Source: Halioxenophilus aromaticivorans
Lineage (GTDB): Bacteria; Pseudomonadota; Gammaproteobacteria; Pseudomonadales; Cellvibrionaceae
Length of the DNA stretch: 64,000 bases
Reading direction: 5' to 3'
Assembly (NCBI RefSeq): GCF_042850945.1
Contig: NZ_AP031496.1
Location: 4,278,001-4,342,000 of the forward strand
In this document: one piece after another, positions 32,416 through 41,966 of the stretch
Layout of the letters: each line of letters starts with the position of its first letter
Numbering within the stretch: the stretch's first letter is position 1
Translations under genes and position numbers: made by a program
The notes under the pieces: model-generated
What the model was told of the DNA's origin: nothing
The model's database searches: none
What the model saw: only the letters and a program-made list of their open reading frames with translations

Positions 32416-33693
32416 TTGCAACTTCAAAGCTTAAACCAAACGCAACTGCAAGCGCTGGAGCGGGAGCTCGCCGAGCAGTACCAATCTTTCCAAGCCCAGA
32501 ACCTAAAACTGGACCTTACCCGCGGTAAGCCCTCTTCAGAGCAACTGAGCCTATCCGACGCCCTGGACGGAATTCTGGCGGGCAACTACAAGGCTGAAGA
32601 CGGCACCGATTGCCGGAATTACGCAATCCTTGACGGCATCCCAGAAATTAAACGCTTGGGCGCCGCCATTATGGGCTTGCCTGTGGAGCAGGTATTAGCC
32701 GGCGGTAATGCCAGCTTAACGCTGATGTACCAGACCGTGCAGCACGCTTTAACCATAGGCTTCAATGGCCCAGATTCGGCGTGGCAGAACGAAGGTAAGA
32801 TTAAGTTTGCTTGCCCGGTGCCAGGTTACGACCGCCACTTCACCATCTGCGAATTTTTTGGCATCGAGATGATTCCCGTCGCCATGACAGATACTGGCCC
32901 CGACATGGCAGCACTGACCGAGTTAGTCAGCAACGACCCCAGTATCAAAGGTGTTTGGTGCGTGCCGAAGTACTCCAACCCCACCGGCATTATTTACAGC
33001 GATGACGTGGTTAAAGCCATGGCAGAGCTGCCTAAAGTAGCCGGCGCTAATTTTAAAATCTTCTGGGATAATGCCTACGCGGTACACGATTTAGTGTCAA
33101 CGCCTAACCCGCTGGCCAATATCTTTGACTACGCCAGCCAAGCCGGCACCGACGACGCCGTGTTGCAGTTTTGCTCCACCTCTAAAGTCACCCACGCCGG
33201 TGCCGGTGTGGCGTTTTTAGGTGCTAGCCAAGCCAACCTGGCATCGTTTATTAAAGGTTTAAGCGTTAGCACCATTGGCCCCGATAAGGTAAATCAACTG
33301 CGCCATGCGCGTTTCTTGCCAGACATGGACGCCCTGCAAGCGCACATGCAAAAGCATGCGGCCATCCTAAAGCCGCGCTTTGATATGGTATTGAAATATC
33401 TCAACGAAGATTTGGCCAACACGGGCATGGGCGAATGGGAATCCCCCGAGGGCGGTTATTTTATTGCCTTTGATACCTTGCCAGGCCTTGCCAAGGCCGT
33501 GGTAAAACTGGCCGCGGACGCCGGCGTAAAATTAACCCCAGCCGGCGCTACCTTCCCCTATGGCAAGGATCCAGAAGACCGCAATATCCGCATTGCGCCC
33601 AGCGTGCCAGGATTGGATGAGCTGGAAAAGGCCATGCAGATATTTGTCCTTAGCGTTAAGCTGGCCAGTGTGCGCCAAGCCCTTGCGGCCTAA
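32416..33693 (+). CDS. PLP-dependent class I/II aminotransferase (aspartate aminotransferase-like, MocR-type)
   Basis: 425 residues from a TTG with CGAGG upstream. N-terminus LDLTRGKPSSEQLSLSDALDG and DGIPEIKRLGAAIMGL, VLAGGNASLTLMYQT, CPVPGYDRHF, VPKYSNPTGIIYSDDVV (PLP-site Asn), FWDNAYAVHDL (Asp/Tyr), and the Schiff-base lysine in STSKVTHAGAGVAF. The C-terminus NIRIAPSVP provides the carboxylate-binding Arg. This is the stand-alone subgroup described as type Ic aspartate aminotransferases; the amino donor is probably aspartate, not certain. Monocistronic, ended by a strong terminator. Confidence 0.92.
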   Translation: MQLQSLNQTQLQALERELAEQYQSFQAQNLKLDLTRGKPSSEQLSLSDALDGILAGNYKAEDGTDCRNYAILDGIPEIKRLGAAIMGLPVEQVLAGGNASLTLMYQTVQHALTIGFNGPDSAWQNEGKIKFACPVPGYDRHFTICEFFGIEMIPVAMTDTGPDMAALTELVSNDPSIKGVWCVPKYSNPTGIIYSDDVVKAMAELPKVAGANFKIFWDNAYAVHDLVSTPNPLANIFDYASQAGTDDAVLQFCSTSKVTHAGAGVAFLGASQANLASFIKGLSVSTIGPDKVNQLRHARFLPDMDALQAHMQKHAAILKPRFDMVLKYLNEDLANTGMGEWESPEGGYFIAFDTLPGLAKAVVKLAADAGVKLTPAGATFPYGKDPEDRNIRIAPSVPGLDELEKAMQIFVLSVKLASVRQALAA

Positions 33694-33748
33694 TGAGTTA
33701 ACGCCTTAGCAGCGCAACGGCTTTTAGGTTTAATGCGTGTAGAGCACG

Positions 33749-33777
33749 AAAACGGGAGCAGCTGCTCCCGTTTTTTT
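33749..33777 (+). terminator. Strong rho-independent terminator
   Basis: Palindrome AAAACGGGAGCAG / CTGCTCCCGTTTT followed by more T. It ends the aminotransferase transcript and, since A-runs flank the other side, can also act on the minus-strand LysE gene. Confidence 0.92.
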
Positions 33778-33791
33778 ATTTAATTATTTAT

Positions 33792-34406
33792 TTAACTAAA
33801 CAACAACCACACACCAACAAAAAACATCAGTGCACCACTGACTTTGGTCAGCCACTGCGCCTTGCCGCGTTTGTGTAAAAATCGATTAAAAGCCCTGCCG
33901 CCCTGTGCATATAACAACAAGCACATAAATTCGACGATTAAAATAATCCCTAAAAAAATCAGCATCTGCGGCAACAAAGGCGCATCCTGATTAATAAACG
34001 GCGGCATTAATGCAGCCAAAAAAGCCCAGGCTTTAGGATTGGAAACTGCGGTAATAAAACCCTGAGACGCCAATGCCAGCCGAGAATGCGTGGCACCGGT
34101 GGCAATTTGCTCTGGTGGTGTTGGCTCGGCCTGCCAGGTTTGCCACCCCATATAAAAAAGATACGCCGCGCCCAACCATTTAAAAACAGTAAATACCAAA
34201 GGGTCTGCCAACAATAAGGCGGCAACGCCAACGATTGCAGCGGTGGTCACCGAAGCCACCCCCAACAATTCGCCCAGCATCATCCACAAGGTTTTACGCA
34301 CGCCCAAGCGAATGCCTAAAGACATGGATAACGTCATGCACAAGCCCGGCGAGACGGATACCAAAAAGATGGTGCCTATAAAGGCGAATACTACTGATAA
34401 TTCCAT
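33792..34406 (-). CDS. LysE family translocator
   Basis: 204 residues from the ATG at 34406; the open frame runs further up into the MFS gene, but the family start is clearly here (MELSVVFAFIGTIFLVSVSPGLCM). About six membrane segments. The LysE/RhtB motif is SPGLCMTLSMSLGIRLGVRKT, followed later by GFITAVSNPKAWAFLAALMPPFI. It exports amino acids or related small molecules; substrate unknown. It starts 10 bases after the MFS stop (34417), so both may be one operon. Confidence 0.9.
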   Translation of the reverse strand: MELSVVFAFIGTIFLVSVSPGLCMTLSMSLGIRLGVRKTLWMMLGELLGVASVTTAAIVGVAALLLADPLVFTVFKWLGAAYLFYMGWQTWQAEPTPPEQIATGATHSRLALASQGFITAVSNPKAWAFLAALMPPFINQDAPLLPQMLIFLGIILIVEFMCLLLYAQGGRAFNRFLHKRGKAQWLTKVSGALMFFVGVWLLFS

Positions 34407-34416
34407 AACGACTTCT

Positions 34417-35628
34417 CTAACATGCCCTAGCAGCGAGCATCGAGCGTTCTTTAATAGGCCAGTGCAACGCCACCGCCACAAAACTGAGAGCAATGCTAAT
34501 CCACCAAATCCAATCATAGGAACCGGTTTTTTCATACAGCCAACCGCCCAACCAAACGCCGCAAAAGCTGCCCACTTGATGCCCTAAAAAAACCACACCG
34601 TACAGCGTTGCCAAATACCGCACACCAAACATTTTTGCCACCAAGCCAGTGGTTGGAGGCACCGTTGCCAACCACAAAAATCCGGTTAGGGCACTGAATA
34701 GAATGACGGTGGTGAGTGACAGAGGTATTAACAGTAAACCGGCGGTAATGACGCCACGCCCGGCATAGATCAATAGCAGCATTGTGCGCATGGATTTGCG
34801 GCCAGAAATCACACCCGACGCCAGCGCACCAAACACATTACAAAGCCCGATAATGGCGATGGACCAAGCGGCCACCTCCGGCGCAAAGCCCTTATCCGAT
34901 AAATATCCGGGGAAATGCACGGTAATAAAGGCTAAATGAAAACCACAAACAAAAAAGCCCAGGGTTAACAACCAATAGGAACCGATTTTACGAGCCAGGT
35001 GAACGACGCCCCAAAAATCGTCCTCGGCCCCGGCTTGTGCCACAGGCTGTAATTGGTGGGCAATCAATTTGGCCAACAGCAAGGCCAACACAATCATAGA
35101 AAGAGCCATTAACGACATGGCGTGTAACGCGCCCACCCAACCAAACCAATCAATAAATTGTTGTGCCAGTGGCGCCATAACGAATTGGCCAAGTGAGCCG
35201 GCCGCCGTCCCCACACCCATAACCCACTGCCGATGTTCCGCTGTGACGGCTTTAGCCATAAGTGGCAATACGATGCCAAAAGCGGTGCCAGCAATCCCGG
35301 CGCCGACCAAAAAGCCGGCGCCAACTTGCAACATAAGGACGGAATTGACGCCAGCGGTGAGCCACAAGCCAGCCGCGTAAAGCAGTGCACCGCCAATAAT
35401 AACTTTTACGCCACCAAAGCGGTCTGCCAGGCCACCGGCAAACACCGCTAGCAGCCCCCAAACCAAGTTCTGAATCGCCAAAGCCAAACTAAGGGTATCC
35501 CGGCCCCATTGGTTGGCGGTGGTAATAGGCTCTACAAATAAGCCAAAACTGGCCCTAAAACCAAACGCCAACAGTAACACGCAGGAGGCAACAAAAATGG
35601 TGCCCCATGCCGACAACGAAATTTTCAT
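34417..35628 (-). CDS. MFS transporter
   Basis: 403 residues, twelve predicted membrane segments. The MFS loop motif is GGLADRFGGVKVIIGGALL, with RASFGLFVEPITTANQWGRDTLSLALAIQNLVWG in segment 1-2, which resembles the monocarboxylate/OFA-type subfamily. The late half has ATVPPTTGLVAKMFGVRYLATLYG and FLGHQVGSFCGVWLGG. Substrate unknown. It precedes the LysE gene on the minus strand. Confidence 0.9.
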   Translation of the reverse strand: MKISLSAWGTIFVASCVLLLAFGFRASFGLFVEPITTANQWGRDTLSLALAIQNLVWGLLAVFAGGLADRFGGVKVIIGGALLYAAGLWLTAGVNSVLMLQVGAGFLVGAGIAGTAFGIVLPLMAKAVTAEHRQWVMGVGTAAGSLGQFVMAPLAQQFIDWFGWVGALHAMSLMALSMIVLALLLAKLIAHQLQPVAQAGAEDDFWGVVHLARKIGSYWLLTLGFFVCGFHLAFITVHFPGYLSDKGFAPEVAAWSIAIIGLCNVFGALASGVISGRKSMRTMLLLIYAGRGVITAGLLLIPLSLTTVILFSALTGFLWLATVPPTTGLVAKMFGVRYLATLYGVVFLGHQVGSFCGVWLGGWLYEKTGSYDWIWWISIALSFVAVALHWPIKERSMLAARAC

Positions 35629-35898
35629 AAAATCTAACTGAGCTCTATTTTATTGGCCGAAAAATTTAGACGAATAACCAATCAAATTCCACCATACAAA
35701 ACCGCATAAATACGGCACAACGCCAATGTAAATCCGTTAAAACATTCATCATACGCCTTGAAAAATAATGTCAATTCAACAATCATTACAACCTCTATTA
35801 ATAAACCACCATTTAAGCGCGCAGAGTAGATTCACCCACACTGCCAATACTCACACAATCAATTAAACGTACCTGAGTTTTCCTTTTGCGACTTAAAC

Positions 35899-37155
35899 AT
35901 GGCTAAAGTACTTAACGACCCAACACTACAGCAATACGATTCCTTTCATCTGGCCGGTGATTTACTGGCATTTACCATTGAAAGAAAATTATTCTCAACG
36001 GATGCCATACTTAAAAAACTGTTAAACCATGTGCGGCAATCAATGGGAATGGAAATTGCCTTTGTTTCAGAAATTTTTGAAGGCCGAAGAGTATTTCGCT
36101 ACGTAGACTACGAGGGTGATTTTCGCCCCTTTCAGGTCGAAGACAGTGACCCGGTGGATGAAACCTATTGTTTAAGAATCATTGATGGCCGGCTACCGGA
36201 ACTGATTCTCGACACCAGCCAGAATAGCATCACAGCAGGTTTGACCGCCACCGCAGCCTATTCTATTGGCAACTATATTGGCGTGCCGATCATTTTTTCT
36301 GACAACACTGTGTACGGCACATTTTGCTGTTTTAGCCGCCAACCCGACCACACGCTTAGCGCTCGTGATGTAGAAAACCTTCGCTTTTTAGCCCACTGTG
36401 CCGGCTTGGTCATCGAAAAAGATATTGGCGGCCTGCGCGGCTATGCGCGCAAACATCGGCTGATTAAAAACGTGATTGATGAGAGCCAATTCTTCCCGGT
36501 TTTTCAACCTATTTTCGACCTCCAATCTAATCAGGTAAGCGGCTTTGAAGCACTGACACGGTTTATAGCCAAGCCGAGAAAAACGCCAGAGCATTGGTTC
36601 CAAGAGGCGAGTAACGTGGGGTTACAGCAGGATTTAGAAATGGCTGCGCTGACCGCTGCTATGGAAGCACTACCCGGCCCTCTTAAGCATTCTATCTCGG
36701 TGAATTTGTCGCCCGAATCACTAATGGGTAACCAACAGTCCATTCTCCAGGCCTTACCGCGAGATCAAACCTTGGTCATCGAAATTACCGAGCACGATGT
36801 TATTGAGGACTACGCATTGGTGAATCGTGCCCTTGCCCTCTTCAGAGAAAAAGGCATTAAGCTGGCCGTAGATGACGTCGGCGCAGGCTTCGCATGCCTG
36901 AAGCACATACTCTTACTGAAGCCAGACATCATAAAGATCGACCAAGCCATCGTTAAATCTATTGATGGCAACCGAGACGCACAGGCCATCACCCGTGCGA
37001 TGGTAACTTTTGCGCAAGAAATACAGTGTGATGTCATTGCCGAGGGCGTCGAAACCGCAGAAGAACTGGCTTGCTTGAAACAACTTGGCGTTGCCAAGGG
37101 GCAAGGCTTTTTACTGGGGGTTCCTAATAAGGGAGCAATCAGCCGCTGGGTTTAG
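35899..37155 (+). CDS. GAF-EAL domain cyclic-di-GMP phosphodiesterase
   Basis: 418 residues, cytoplasmic. N-terminal GAF sensor about 25-175 (LLNHVRQSMGMEIAFVSEI, YIGVPIIFSDNTVYGTFCCFS). EAL domain about 195-418. Catalytic residues are present: Glu of FEALTRF, Asn of NLSPES, Glu of EITEHD, the Asp pair of VDDVGAG, Lys of DIIKIDQ, Glu of AEGVET and Gln of GQGFLLG. Loop 6 reads DDVGAGFAC rather than the usual DDFGTGYSS, which may affect activation. It should degrade c-di-GMP to pGpG, controlled by an unknown ligand at the GAF domain. Its stop codon overlaps the stop of the convergent esterase gene by two bases. Confidence 0.92.
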   Translation: MAKVLNDPTLQQYDSFHLAGDLLAFTIERKLFSTDAILKKLLNHVRQSMGMEIAFVSEIFEGRRVFRYVDYEGDFRPFQVEDSDPVDETYCLRIIDGRLPELILDTSQNSITAGLTATAAYSIGNYIGVPIIFSDNTVYGTFCCFSRQPDHTLSARDVENLRFLAHCAGLVIEKDIGGLRGYARKHRLIKNVIDESQFFPVFQPIFDLQSNQVSGFEALTRFIAKPRKTPEHWFQEASNVGLQQDLEMAALTAAMEALPGPLKHSISVNLSPESLMGNQQSILQALPRDQTLVIEITEHDVIEDYALVNRALALFREKGIKLAVDDVGAGFACLKHILLLKPDIIKIDQAIVKSIDGNRDAQAITRAMVTFAQEIQCDVIAEGVETAEELACLKQLGVAKGQGFLLGVPNKGAISRWV

Positions 37156-37919
37156 GCTAAAAAGTTGGTCACCAATCTAGCGAACAGCTCGGGTTTTTCG
37201 GCGTGCAGCCAGTGGGCAGTACCGCTTAACACTTTAACCTGGGCCTTGGGAAACCGCTGCATAACCTCTTGGGTGTACTCGCAGCGTAGGTAATCCGATA
37301 ACTCCCCTTTGATAAACAACACCGGTTTATCAAATTGGGCATCGGCTCGGTTAGCGCCAATTAAGTGAAAATAATTTTGTTTGATACCGGCGACGTTGAT
37401 GCGCCAAAAATAGCTGCCGTCATCTCTGCGGGCTAGATTTTTAAGAATAAAGCTGCGGATGGCGGGCTCGGTAATGTGCTCCGCCAGCTGTTTATCGGCT
37501 TGGCTGCGAGCGGTGAGCTGGGCCAACTGCACGGACTCGATACCGGCGAAGACGTCATCGTGGCGCGGCACACCGTAATCCACCGGGGCAATGTCGGCTA
37601 CCACCAAGCGCTTTACCCGTTGCGGCGCAGATAACGCCACCTCCATCATCACTTTGCCACCCAGCGAATGGCCCAGCAGATATACGTCGTTGAGCTGATG
37701 AGCATCCAAAAACTCGACCACATCTTTGGCCATATCGGCCAGCGTCATTGCCGAGCTGTGCGGCGAGCCGCCGTGATTGCGCATATCCAAACTGTACACT
37801 TGGAAGCGCTCGGTTAGATAGCGAGCAATGCCACCCAAGTTTTCCCAGGAGCCAAACAAACCGTGCATCATTACCAACACGGGGCCGGTGTCGTTGTAGC
37901 GTTTAAAATTTAACTGCAA
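37152..37919 (-). CDS. ybfF: Alpha/beta hydrolase, YbfF-type esterase
   Basis: 255 residues, the YbfF length. Oxyanion segment MMHGLFGSWENLGGIAR, DMRNHGGSPHS, the nucleophile elbow GHSLGGKVMME (Ser about 94), DIAPVDYG, the acid in FIKGELSDYL region, and the catalytic His in SGTAHWLHAEKP. YbfF hydrolyses short acyl esters including acyl-CoA in vitro; the physiological substrate is uncertain. Cytoplasmic. Downstream of DUF1820 on the same strand (25 bases). Confidence 0.9.
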   Translation of the reverse strand: MQLNFKRYNDTGPVLVMMHGLFGSWENLGGIARYLTERFQVYSLDMRNHGGSPHSSAMTLADMAKDVVEFLDAHQLNDVYLLGHSLGGKVMMEVALSAPQRVKRLVVADIAPVDYGVPRHDDVFAGIESVQLAQLTARSQADKQLAEHITEPAIRSFILKNLARRDDGSYFWRINVAGIKQNYFHLIGANRADAQFDKPVLFIKGELSDYLRCEYTQEVMQRFPKAQVKVLSGTAHWLHAEKPELFARLVTNFLA

Positions 37920-37944
37920 GGAAACACCTTAGCGCAAGGGCGTA

Positions 37945-38280
37945 TTAGGAGTCGGATTTGGGCGCATTGCCGCCCTGGAATGGGAAGGTTGCCACGTTTT
38001 CTGAGGCTTTTATATCACTGACCTTGCTGGTGCCATGCTTTTCCACCTCATCAATACGGATTATCGCCTGCATGGGTATGTAAGAGCGCTTTACGTCGGC
38101 AAATTCCGATTTGAGCTTTTCTTCGCCTGGGTCCACAACAAGATTGGAGCGCTCGCCAAATACAAATTCTTCCACTTCAATAAAGCCGTACATTTCGCTT
38201 TGGTAGATGGCCTTAGCGAAAATCTCGTACACCTGTGAGCGGTTAAAGAAAATTACCTTATAAACAGATTTGTCACTCAT
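37945..38280 (-). CDS. DUF1820 family protein
   Basis: 111 residues. Family blocks YKVIFFNRSQVYEIFAKAIY, MYGFIEVEEFVFGE, VVDPGEEKLKSEFADVKRSYIPMQAIIRIDEVEK. Small soluble protein widespread in gammaproteobacteria; function unknown. First gene of a two-gene unit with the YbfF-type esterase and divergent from miaB. Confidence 0.9.
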   Translation of the reverse strand: MSDKSVYKVIFFNRSQVYEIFAKAIYQSEMYGFIEVEEFVFGERSNLVVDPGEEKLKSEFADVKRSYIPMQAIIRIDEVEKHGTSKVSDIKASENVATFPFQGGNAPKSDS

Positions 38281-38622
38281 GAATTACCACAATACCCCTC
38301 AAGGGTGCACTTCTGTGACACAGGCAAGTGCCACTCAATTCATTTACGTAAGCCATTGAATTTTCATAAAATAATCAATGGTACATGGTTATAGTTACGA
38401 TACATCGGCGTTATATCGACACCGCAGCGCGGCCGTCAAGCGTGGCCTGCGTGCAAGCCAACCAGCTACTTATTATAGCAAGGCAGCATAACCCACACCC
38501 GGTGTTAATCCGACCTTATATGGTGGGTGTTGGCTCAATTTCAAGAGGGTTGTAGCATACTGGGGCCGAGTGTCGCTATAATCCCGCGCTCTTTTCGCTC
38601 AGATTTTAGCCAGGTTGTTTGT
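38281..38622. other. Intergenic region with miaB promoter
   Basis: 342 bases between divergent DUF1820 and miaB. A perfect -10 hexamer TATAAT lies at 38577-38582, 40 bases before the miaB ATG; the -35 is weak (TTGTAG lies 21 bases upstream, too far). An open frame continuing upstream of the miaB start to 38527 has no ribosome site and would include this promoter, so I do not use it. Nothing else recognised. Confidence 0.5.
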
Positions 38623-40086
38623 ATGCCGTCTTCTGACCACGCCAATATCATCGCCAGCTCCGTGGAAACCTTTGATCCCACGGCGCCTAAACCTGCCCAA
38701 ACCGCGCACTACGATGCCAGTGCGCAGCCGGCGGTGGGCACCAAAAAGCTGTTCATACAAACCCACGGCTGCCAGATGAATGAGTACGATTCTAATCGTA
38801 TGCGAGATTTGTTGGGTGAGTCGCACCAGCTGGTAGCAACGGATAACCCAGACGAAGCCGATGTGTTGTTGATCAACACCTGCTCAATCCGAGAAAAAGC
38901 CCAGGATAAACTGTTTCATCAACTGGGCCGTTGGAAAAACCTCAAGCAAAAGAATCCCGACGTAGTGATCGGTGTTGGCGGATGCGTGGCCAGCCAAGAA
39001 GGCGACGCCATCGCCAAGCGCGCGCCCTTTGTCGACCTGATTTTTGGCCCACAAACCTTACACCGCCTACCAGAGATGCTGGACGCCCCCAAAGATCAGG
39101 GCGCCGTGGTGGTGGACATAAGCTTCCCGGAGATTGAAAAATTCGACCGCCTGCCAGAGCCTGAGGCAGACGGCGTAACGGCGTTTGTGTCGGTGATGGA
39201 AGGCTGCTCCAAATACTGTACCTTCTGCGTAGTGCCCTACACCCGTGGCGAGGAAGTTAGCCGGCCGGTAGCGGGCGTTTTGGCCGAAATTGCCCATTTA
39301 GCCCGCCAGGGCGTGCGCGAAATTAACCTACTGGGGCAAAACGTAAACGCCTACCAAGGTGCCGACAGCGACGGCCAGACCATCGACTTGGCCGAGCTGA
39401 TCACCCGTACCGCCACCGTACCCGGCATCGATCGCATTCGCTATACCACCTCCCATCCGGTGGAATTCAGCGACGCCCTTATCGACGTTTACGAGCGTGT
39501 ACCCGAGCTGGTTAGCCACCTACACCTACCCGTACAAAGCGGCTCCGATCGCATCTTGATGGCCATGAAGCGTGGCCATACCTGTTTGGAATACAAATCC
39601 AAGCTGCGTCGTCTGAAAAAAATTCGCCCCGAAATCAGCTTTTCTTCGGACTTTATCATTGGCTTCCCCGGTGAAACCGATGATGACTTTGAAGCCACCA
39701 TGAAGCTGATCACCGATATGGATTTCGACACGTCTTTCAGCTTTATATATAGCCAGCGCCCGGGGACACCCGCCTCTGACTTGCCGGATGACACCCCGGC
39801 GGAAGTGAAAAAAGCCCGCTTACAACGCCTGCAACAGCAACTGCTAAACCAGGCCCAGCGCATTAGCCGCACCATGGTGGGCAATACTGAGCGTGTTTTA
39901 GTAACCGGCTACAGCAAAAAAGACCCCGGCCAGCTCTCGGGCCGCACGGAGAACAACCGAGTGGTGAATTTCCGCTGTGACCAACCCCAGCTGATCGGTC
40001 ACTTTGCCGACATCCTCATCGAAGAAGCCCTGCCCAACTCGCTGCGCGGCAGCTTGCTGGCCTGCGAACTCGAAGACGATTTTTAG
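38623..40086 (+). CDS. miaB: tRNA-2-methylthio-N6-isopentenyladenosine synthase
   Basis: 487 residues from the ATG at 38623, including a roughly 40-residue N-terminal extension (ending AQPAVG) before the usual start KKLFIQTHGCQMNEYDSNRM. UPF0004 cysteines in HGCQMN, NTCSIREKA and GGCVA bind the auxiliary Fe-S cluster. The radical-SAM motif is GCSKYCTFCVVPYTRG (CxxxCxxC). The C-terminal TRAM domain includes VLVTGYSKKDPGQLSGRTENN. It adds the methylthio group to i6A37 in tRNA. It begins the conserved miaB-phoH-ybeY-corC-lnt order of gammaproteobacteria. Confidence 0.97.
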   Translation: MPSSDHANIIASSVETFDPTAPKPAQTAHYDASAQPAVGTKKLFIQTHGCQMNEYDSNRMRDLLGESHQLVATDNPDEADVLLINTCSIREKAQDKLFHQLGRWKNLKQKNPDVVIGVGGCVASQEGDAIAKRAPFVDLIFGPQTLHRLPEMLDAPKDQGAVVVDISFPEIEKFDRLPEPEADGVTAFVSVMEGCSKYCTFCVVPYTRGEEVSRPVAGVLAEIAHLARQGVREINLLGQNVNAYQGADSDGQTIDLAELITRTATVPGIDRIRYTTSHPVEFSDALIDVYERVPELVSHLHLPVQSGSDRILMAMKRGHTCLEYKSKLRRLKKIRPEISFSSDFIIGFPGETDDDFEATMKLITDMDFDTSFSFIYSQRPGTPASDLPDDTPAEVKKARLQRLQQQLLNQAQRISRTMVGNTERVLVTGYSKKDPGQLSGRTENNRVVNFRCDQPQLIGHFADILIEEALPNSLRGSLLACELEDDF

Positions 40087-40289
40087 GCCATCCTGGCGGG
40101 ACGCGCCATTGTCCCTTCAACCGCTGGCCTTTAACCCGGATTAGGCGGGCCAGGACAGACCGCCAGTTAAGTGCTACATTTCGGCATAACTGGTTATATT
40201 TTAAGCTTACGTTAAGCCTTCTCAGCCCCACCAATTTGGTTTAGGCTAGAGGGCCGAACTGAAACCGTAAGGACGGTTAATTTTCACCA

Positions 40290-41354
40290 TTGAACAATCC
40301 AACTGATACCGCCTCCGCTGCAACCGAGGTGGCAAACCAAGAAGTCGCTGGGAGTGAAGATCAAGCTACCCAGCAACTGACCCTAGAGCCCGTCGACAGC
40401 CGTCGTTTGGCTTCCTTGAGCGGCCAGTTTGACGACAATCTCCGTCAGATCGAAAAACGCCTGGACGTGGTTATTGCCAACCGCGGCCACCTGTTTTCTA
40501 TCACTGGTAGCCCCAAGGATGTTGAATCCACCTGTGCCCTATTGGCGCACTTGTATGGTGAAACCGACAACGACCGTGAACTGTCCGCCGAGCAAGTACA
40601 CCTGGCCCTACAGCCCTCCAGCATAGAGAGCCTAACCAACCCCGGCGGTGCCGGTGCCGAATTGACACTGATTCGCACCAAAAAATGTACGGTAAAGCCC
40701 CGTGGCCGCAACCAGCAAAATTATGTGCGTTCGGTACAAAGTAACGATATCAATTTCGGCATCGGCCCTGCGGGTACGGGTAAAACCTATCTGGCGGTGG
40801 CTTGTGCGGTGGAATCCTTGCTAAAGGACCAGATTGAACGCATTCTGCTGGTTCGTCCTGCGGTTGAAGCCGGAGAGAAGCTCGGTTTTTTGCCCGGTGA
40901 CCTATCCCAAAAGGTAGACCCTTACCTACGCCCTTTATATGACGCCCTGTACGAAATGCTCGGCTTCGAGACCGTTGAAAAGCTTATCGAGCGCAACGTT
41001 ATTGAAGTGGCCCCATTGGCCTACATGCGAGGCCGCACCCTGAACAACGCCTTTGTAATTCTCGATGAAAGCCAAAACACCACCCGCGAACAAATGAAAA
41101 TGTTTCTCACCCGGATCGGCTTTGGCAGCACAGCGGTTATCAACGGCGACCCAAGCCAAATCGACCTGCCCCGCGGTCAAGCCAGCGGCTTGCGTCACGC
41201 GATGCAGGTATTGGAGGGCGTTAAGGGCATAAGCTTTACCTTTTTTGGCGCAAAAGATGTTGTCAGGCATCCGCTGGTGCAGCGTATCGTAGAAGCCTAC
41301 GATCGCGCTGAGCAGCATGCCGAGCACGCTAAAAGCAACGCCAAAGAAGACTGA
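40290..41354 (+). CDS. ybeZ: PhoH family ATPase (YbeZ)
   Basis: 354 residues from a TTG at 40290 (MNNPTD...); the nearest purine-rich site TAAGGA is about 16 bases upstream. An N-terminal KH-like region (DDNLRQIEKRLDVVIANRG) precedes the PhoH core: Walker A GPAGTGKTYLA, LLVRPAVEAGEKLGFLPGDL, PLAYMRGRTLNNAFVILDESQN (Walker B), GDPSQIDLPRGQASGL. It is a cytoplasmic NTPase partnering YbeY in rRNA and ribosome quality control. Seven bases separate it from ybeY. Confidence 0.95.
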   Translation: MNNPTDTASAATEVANQEVAGSEDQATQQLTLEPVDSRRLASLSGQFDDNLRQIEKRLDVVIANRGHLFSITGSPKDVESTCALLAHLYGETDNDRELSAEQVHLALQPSSIESLTNPGGAGAELTLIRTKKCTVKPRGRNQQNYVRSVQSNDINFGIGPAGTGKTYLAVACAVESLLKDQIERILLVRPAVEAGEKLGFLPGDLSQKVDPYLRPLYDALYEMLGFETVEKLIERNVIEVAPLAYMRGRTLNNAFVILDESQNTTREQMKMFLTRIGFGSTAVINGDPSQIDLPRGQASGLRHAMQVLEGVKGISFTFFGAKDVVRHPLVQRIVEAYDRAEQHAEHAKSNAKED

Positions 41355-41361
41355 GACGCGC

Positions 41362-41817
41362 ATGCATCTGGACTTCCAAGTGGCCATAGAGGCCATAGAG
41401 GCCAGCCTGCCTAGCGAGGAGGAGTTTCTGCGTTGGGTCAAGGCTGCATTGGTGCGAGCCAAAGGCGACGAGGAACTAACCATTCGTGTGGTGGGGGCCG
41501 CAGAAAGCCAAACTCTTAATCGCGACTACCGTGGAAAAGACAAGCCCACCAATGTGTTGTCGTTTGAGGCAGATTTGCCCGACGAAATCGAGGTAAATTT
41601 GCTGGGCGATATGATAATTTGCGCCCCGGTGGTTGCCCAAGAAGCCACTGAGCAAGGTAAGTCAGAGCAGCACCACTGGGCACATATGGTGGTGCATGGC
41701 ACTCTGCATTTACAAGGTTACGACCACATTGAGGACAGTGACGCTGAGGTTATGGAGCGCTTGGAGATCGAGATCTTGGCAAGGCTGGGCATTGCCAACC
41801 CCTACCGAGTACTTTAA
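41362..41817 (+). CDS. ybeY: Endoribonuclease YbeY
   Basis: 151 residues from the ATG at 41362; an upstream in-frame ATG at 41317 overlaps phoH and is not needed. The zinc-binding motif HMVVHGTLHLQGYDH contains the three histidines of the UPF0054/YbeY family; NRDYRGKDKPTNVLSFE is the other hallmark. It matures the 3' end of 16S rRNA and takes part in ribosome quality control with YbeZ. Confidence 0.97.
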   Translation: MHLDFQVAIEAIEASLPSEEEFLRWVKAALVRAKGDEELTIRVVGAAESQTLNRDYRGKDKPTNVLSFEADLPDEIEVNLLGDMIICAPVVAQEATEQGKSEQHHWAHMVVHGTLHLQGYDHIEDSDAEVMERLEIEILARLGIANPYRVL

Positions 41818-41966
41818 GCCGGCGGTATGCGTCACAATATAGGAACAAAACCCGAGTAGTGTTGCGCTAAACTGCCCAGAAGGGACAACAGCAACACCAC
41901 AATAACAGGCCCAAAGACTACCCAAGGCCACACAGCGCTATTAACAAGCAGGAGCATTACATTGCC

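Noticed and set aside
38527..38622. N-terminal extension of MiaB by 32 codons
   Set aside because: It contains the TATAAT promoter element, lacks a ribosome site, and the family start is much later.
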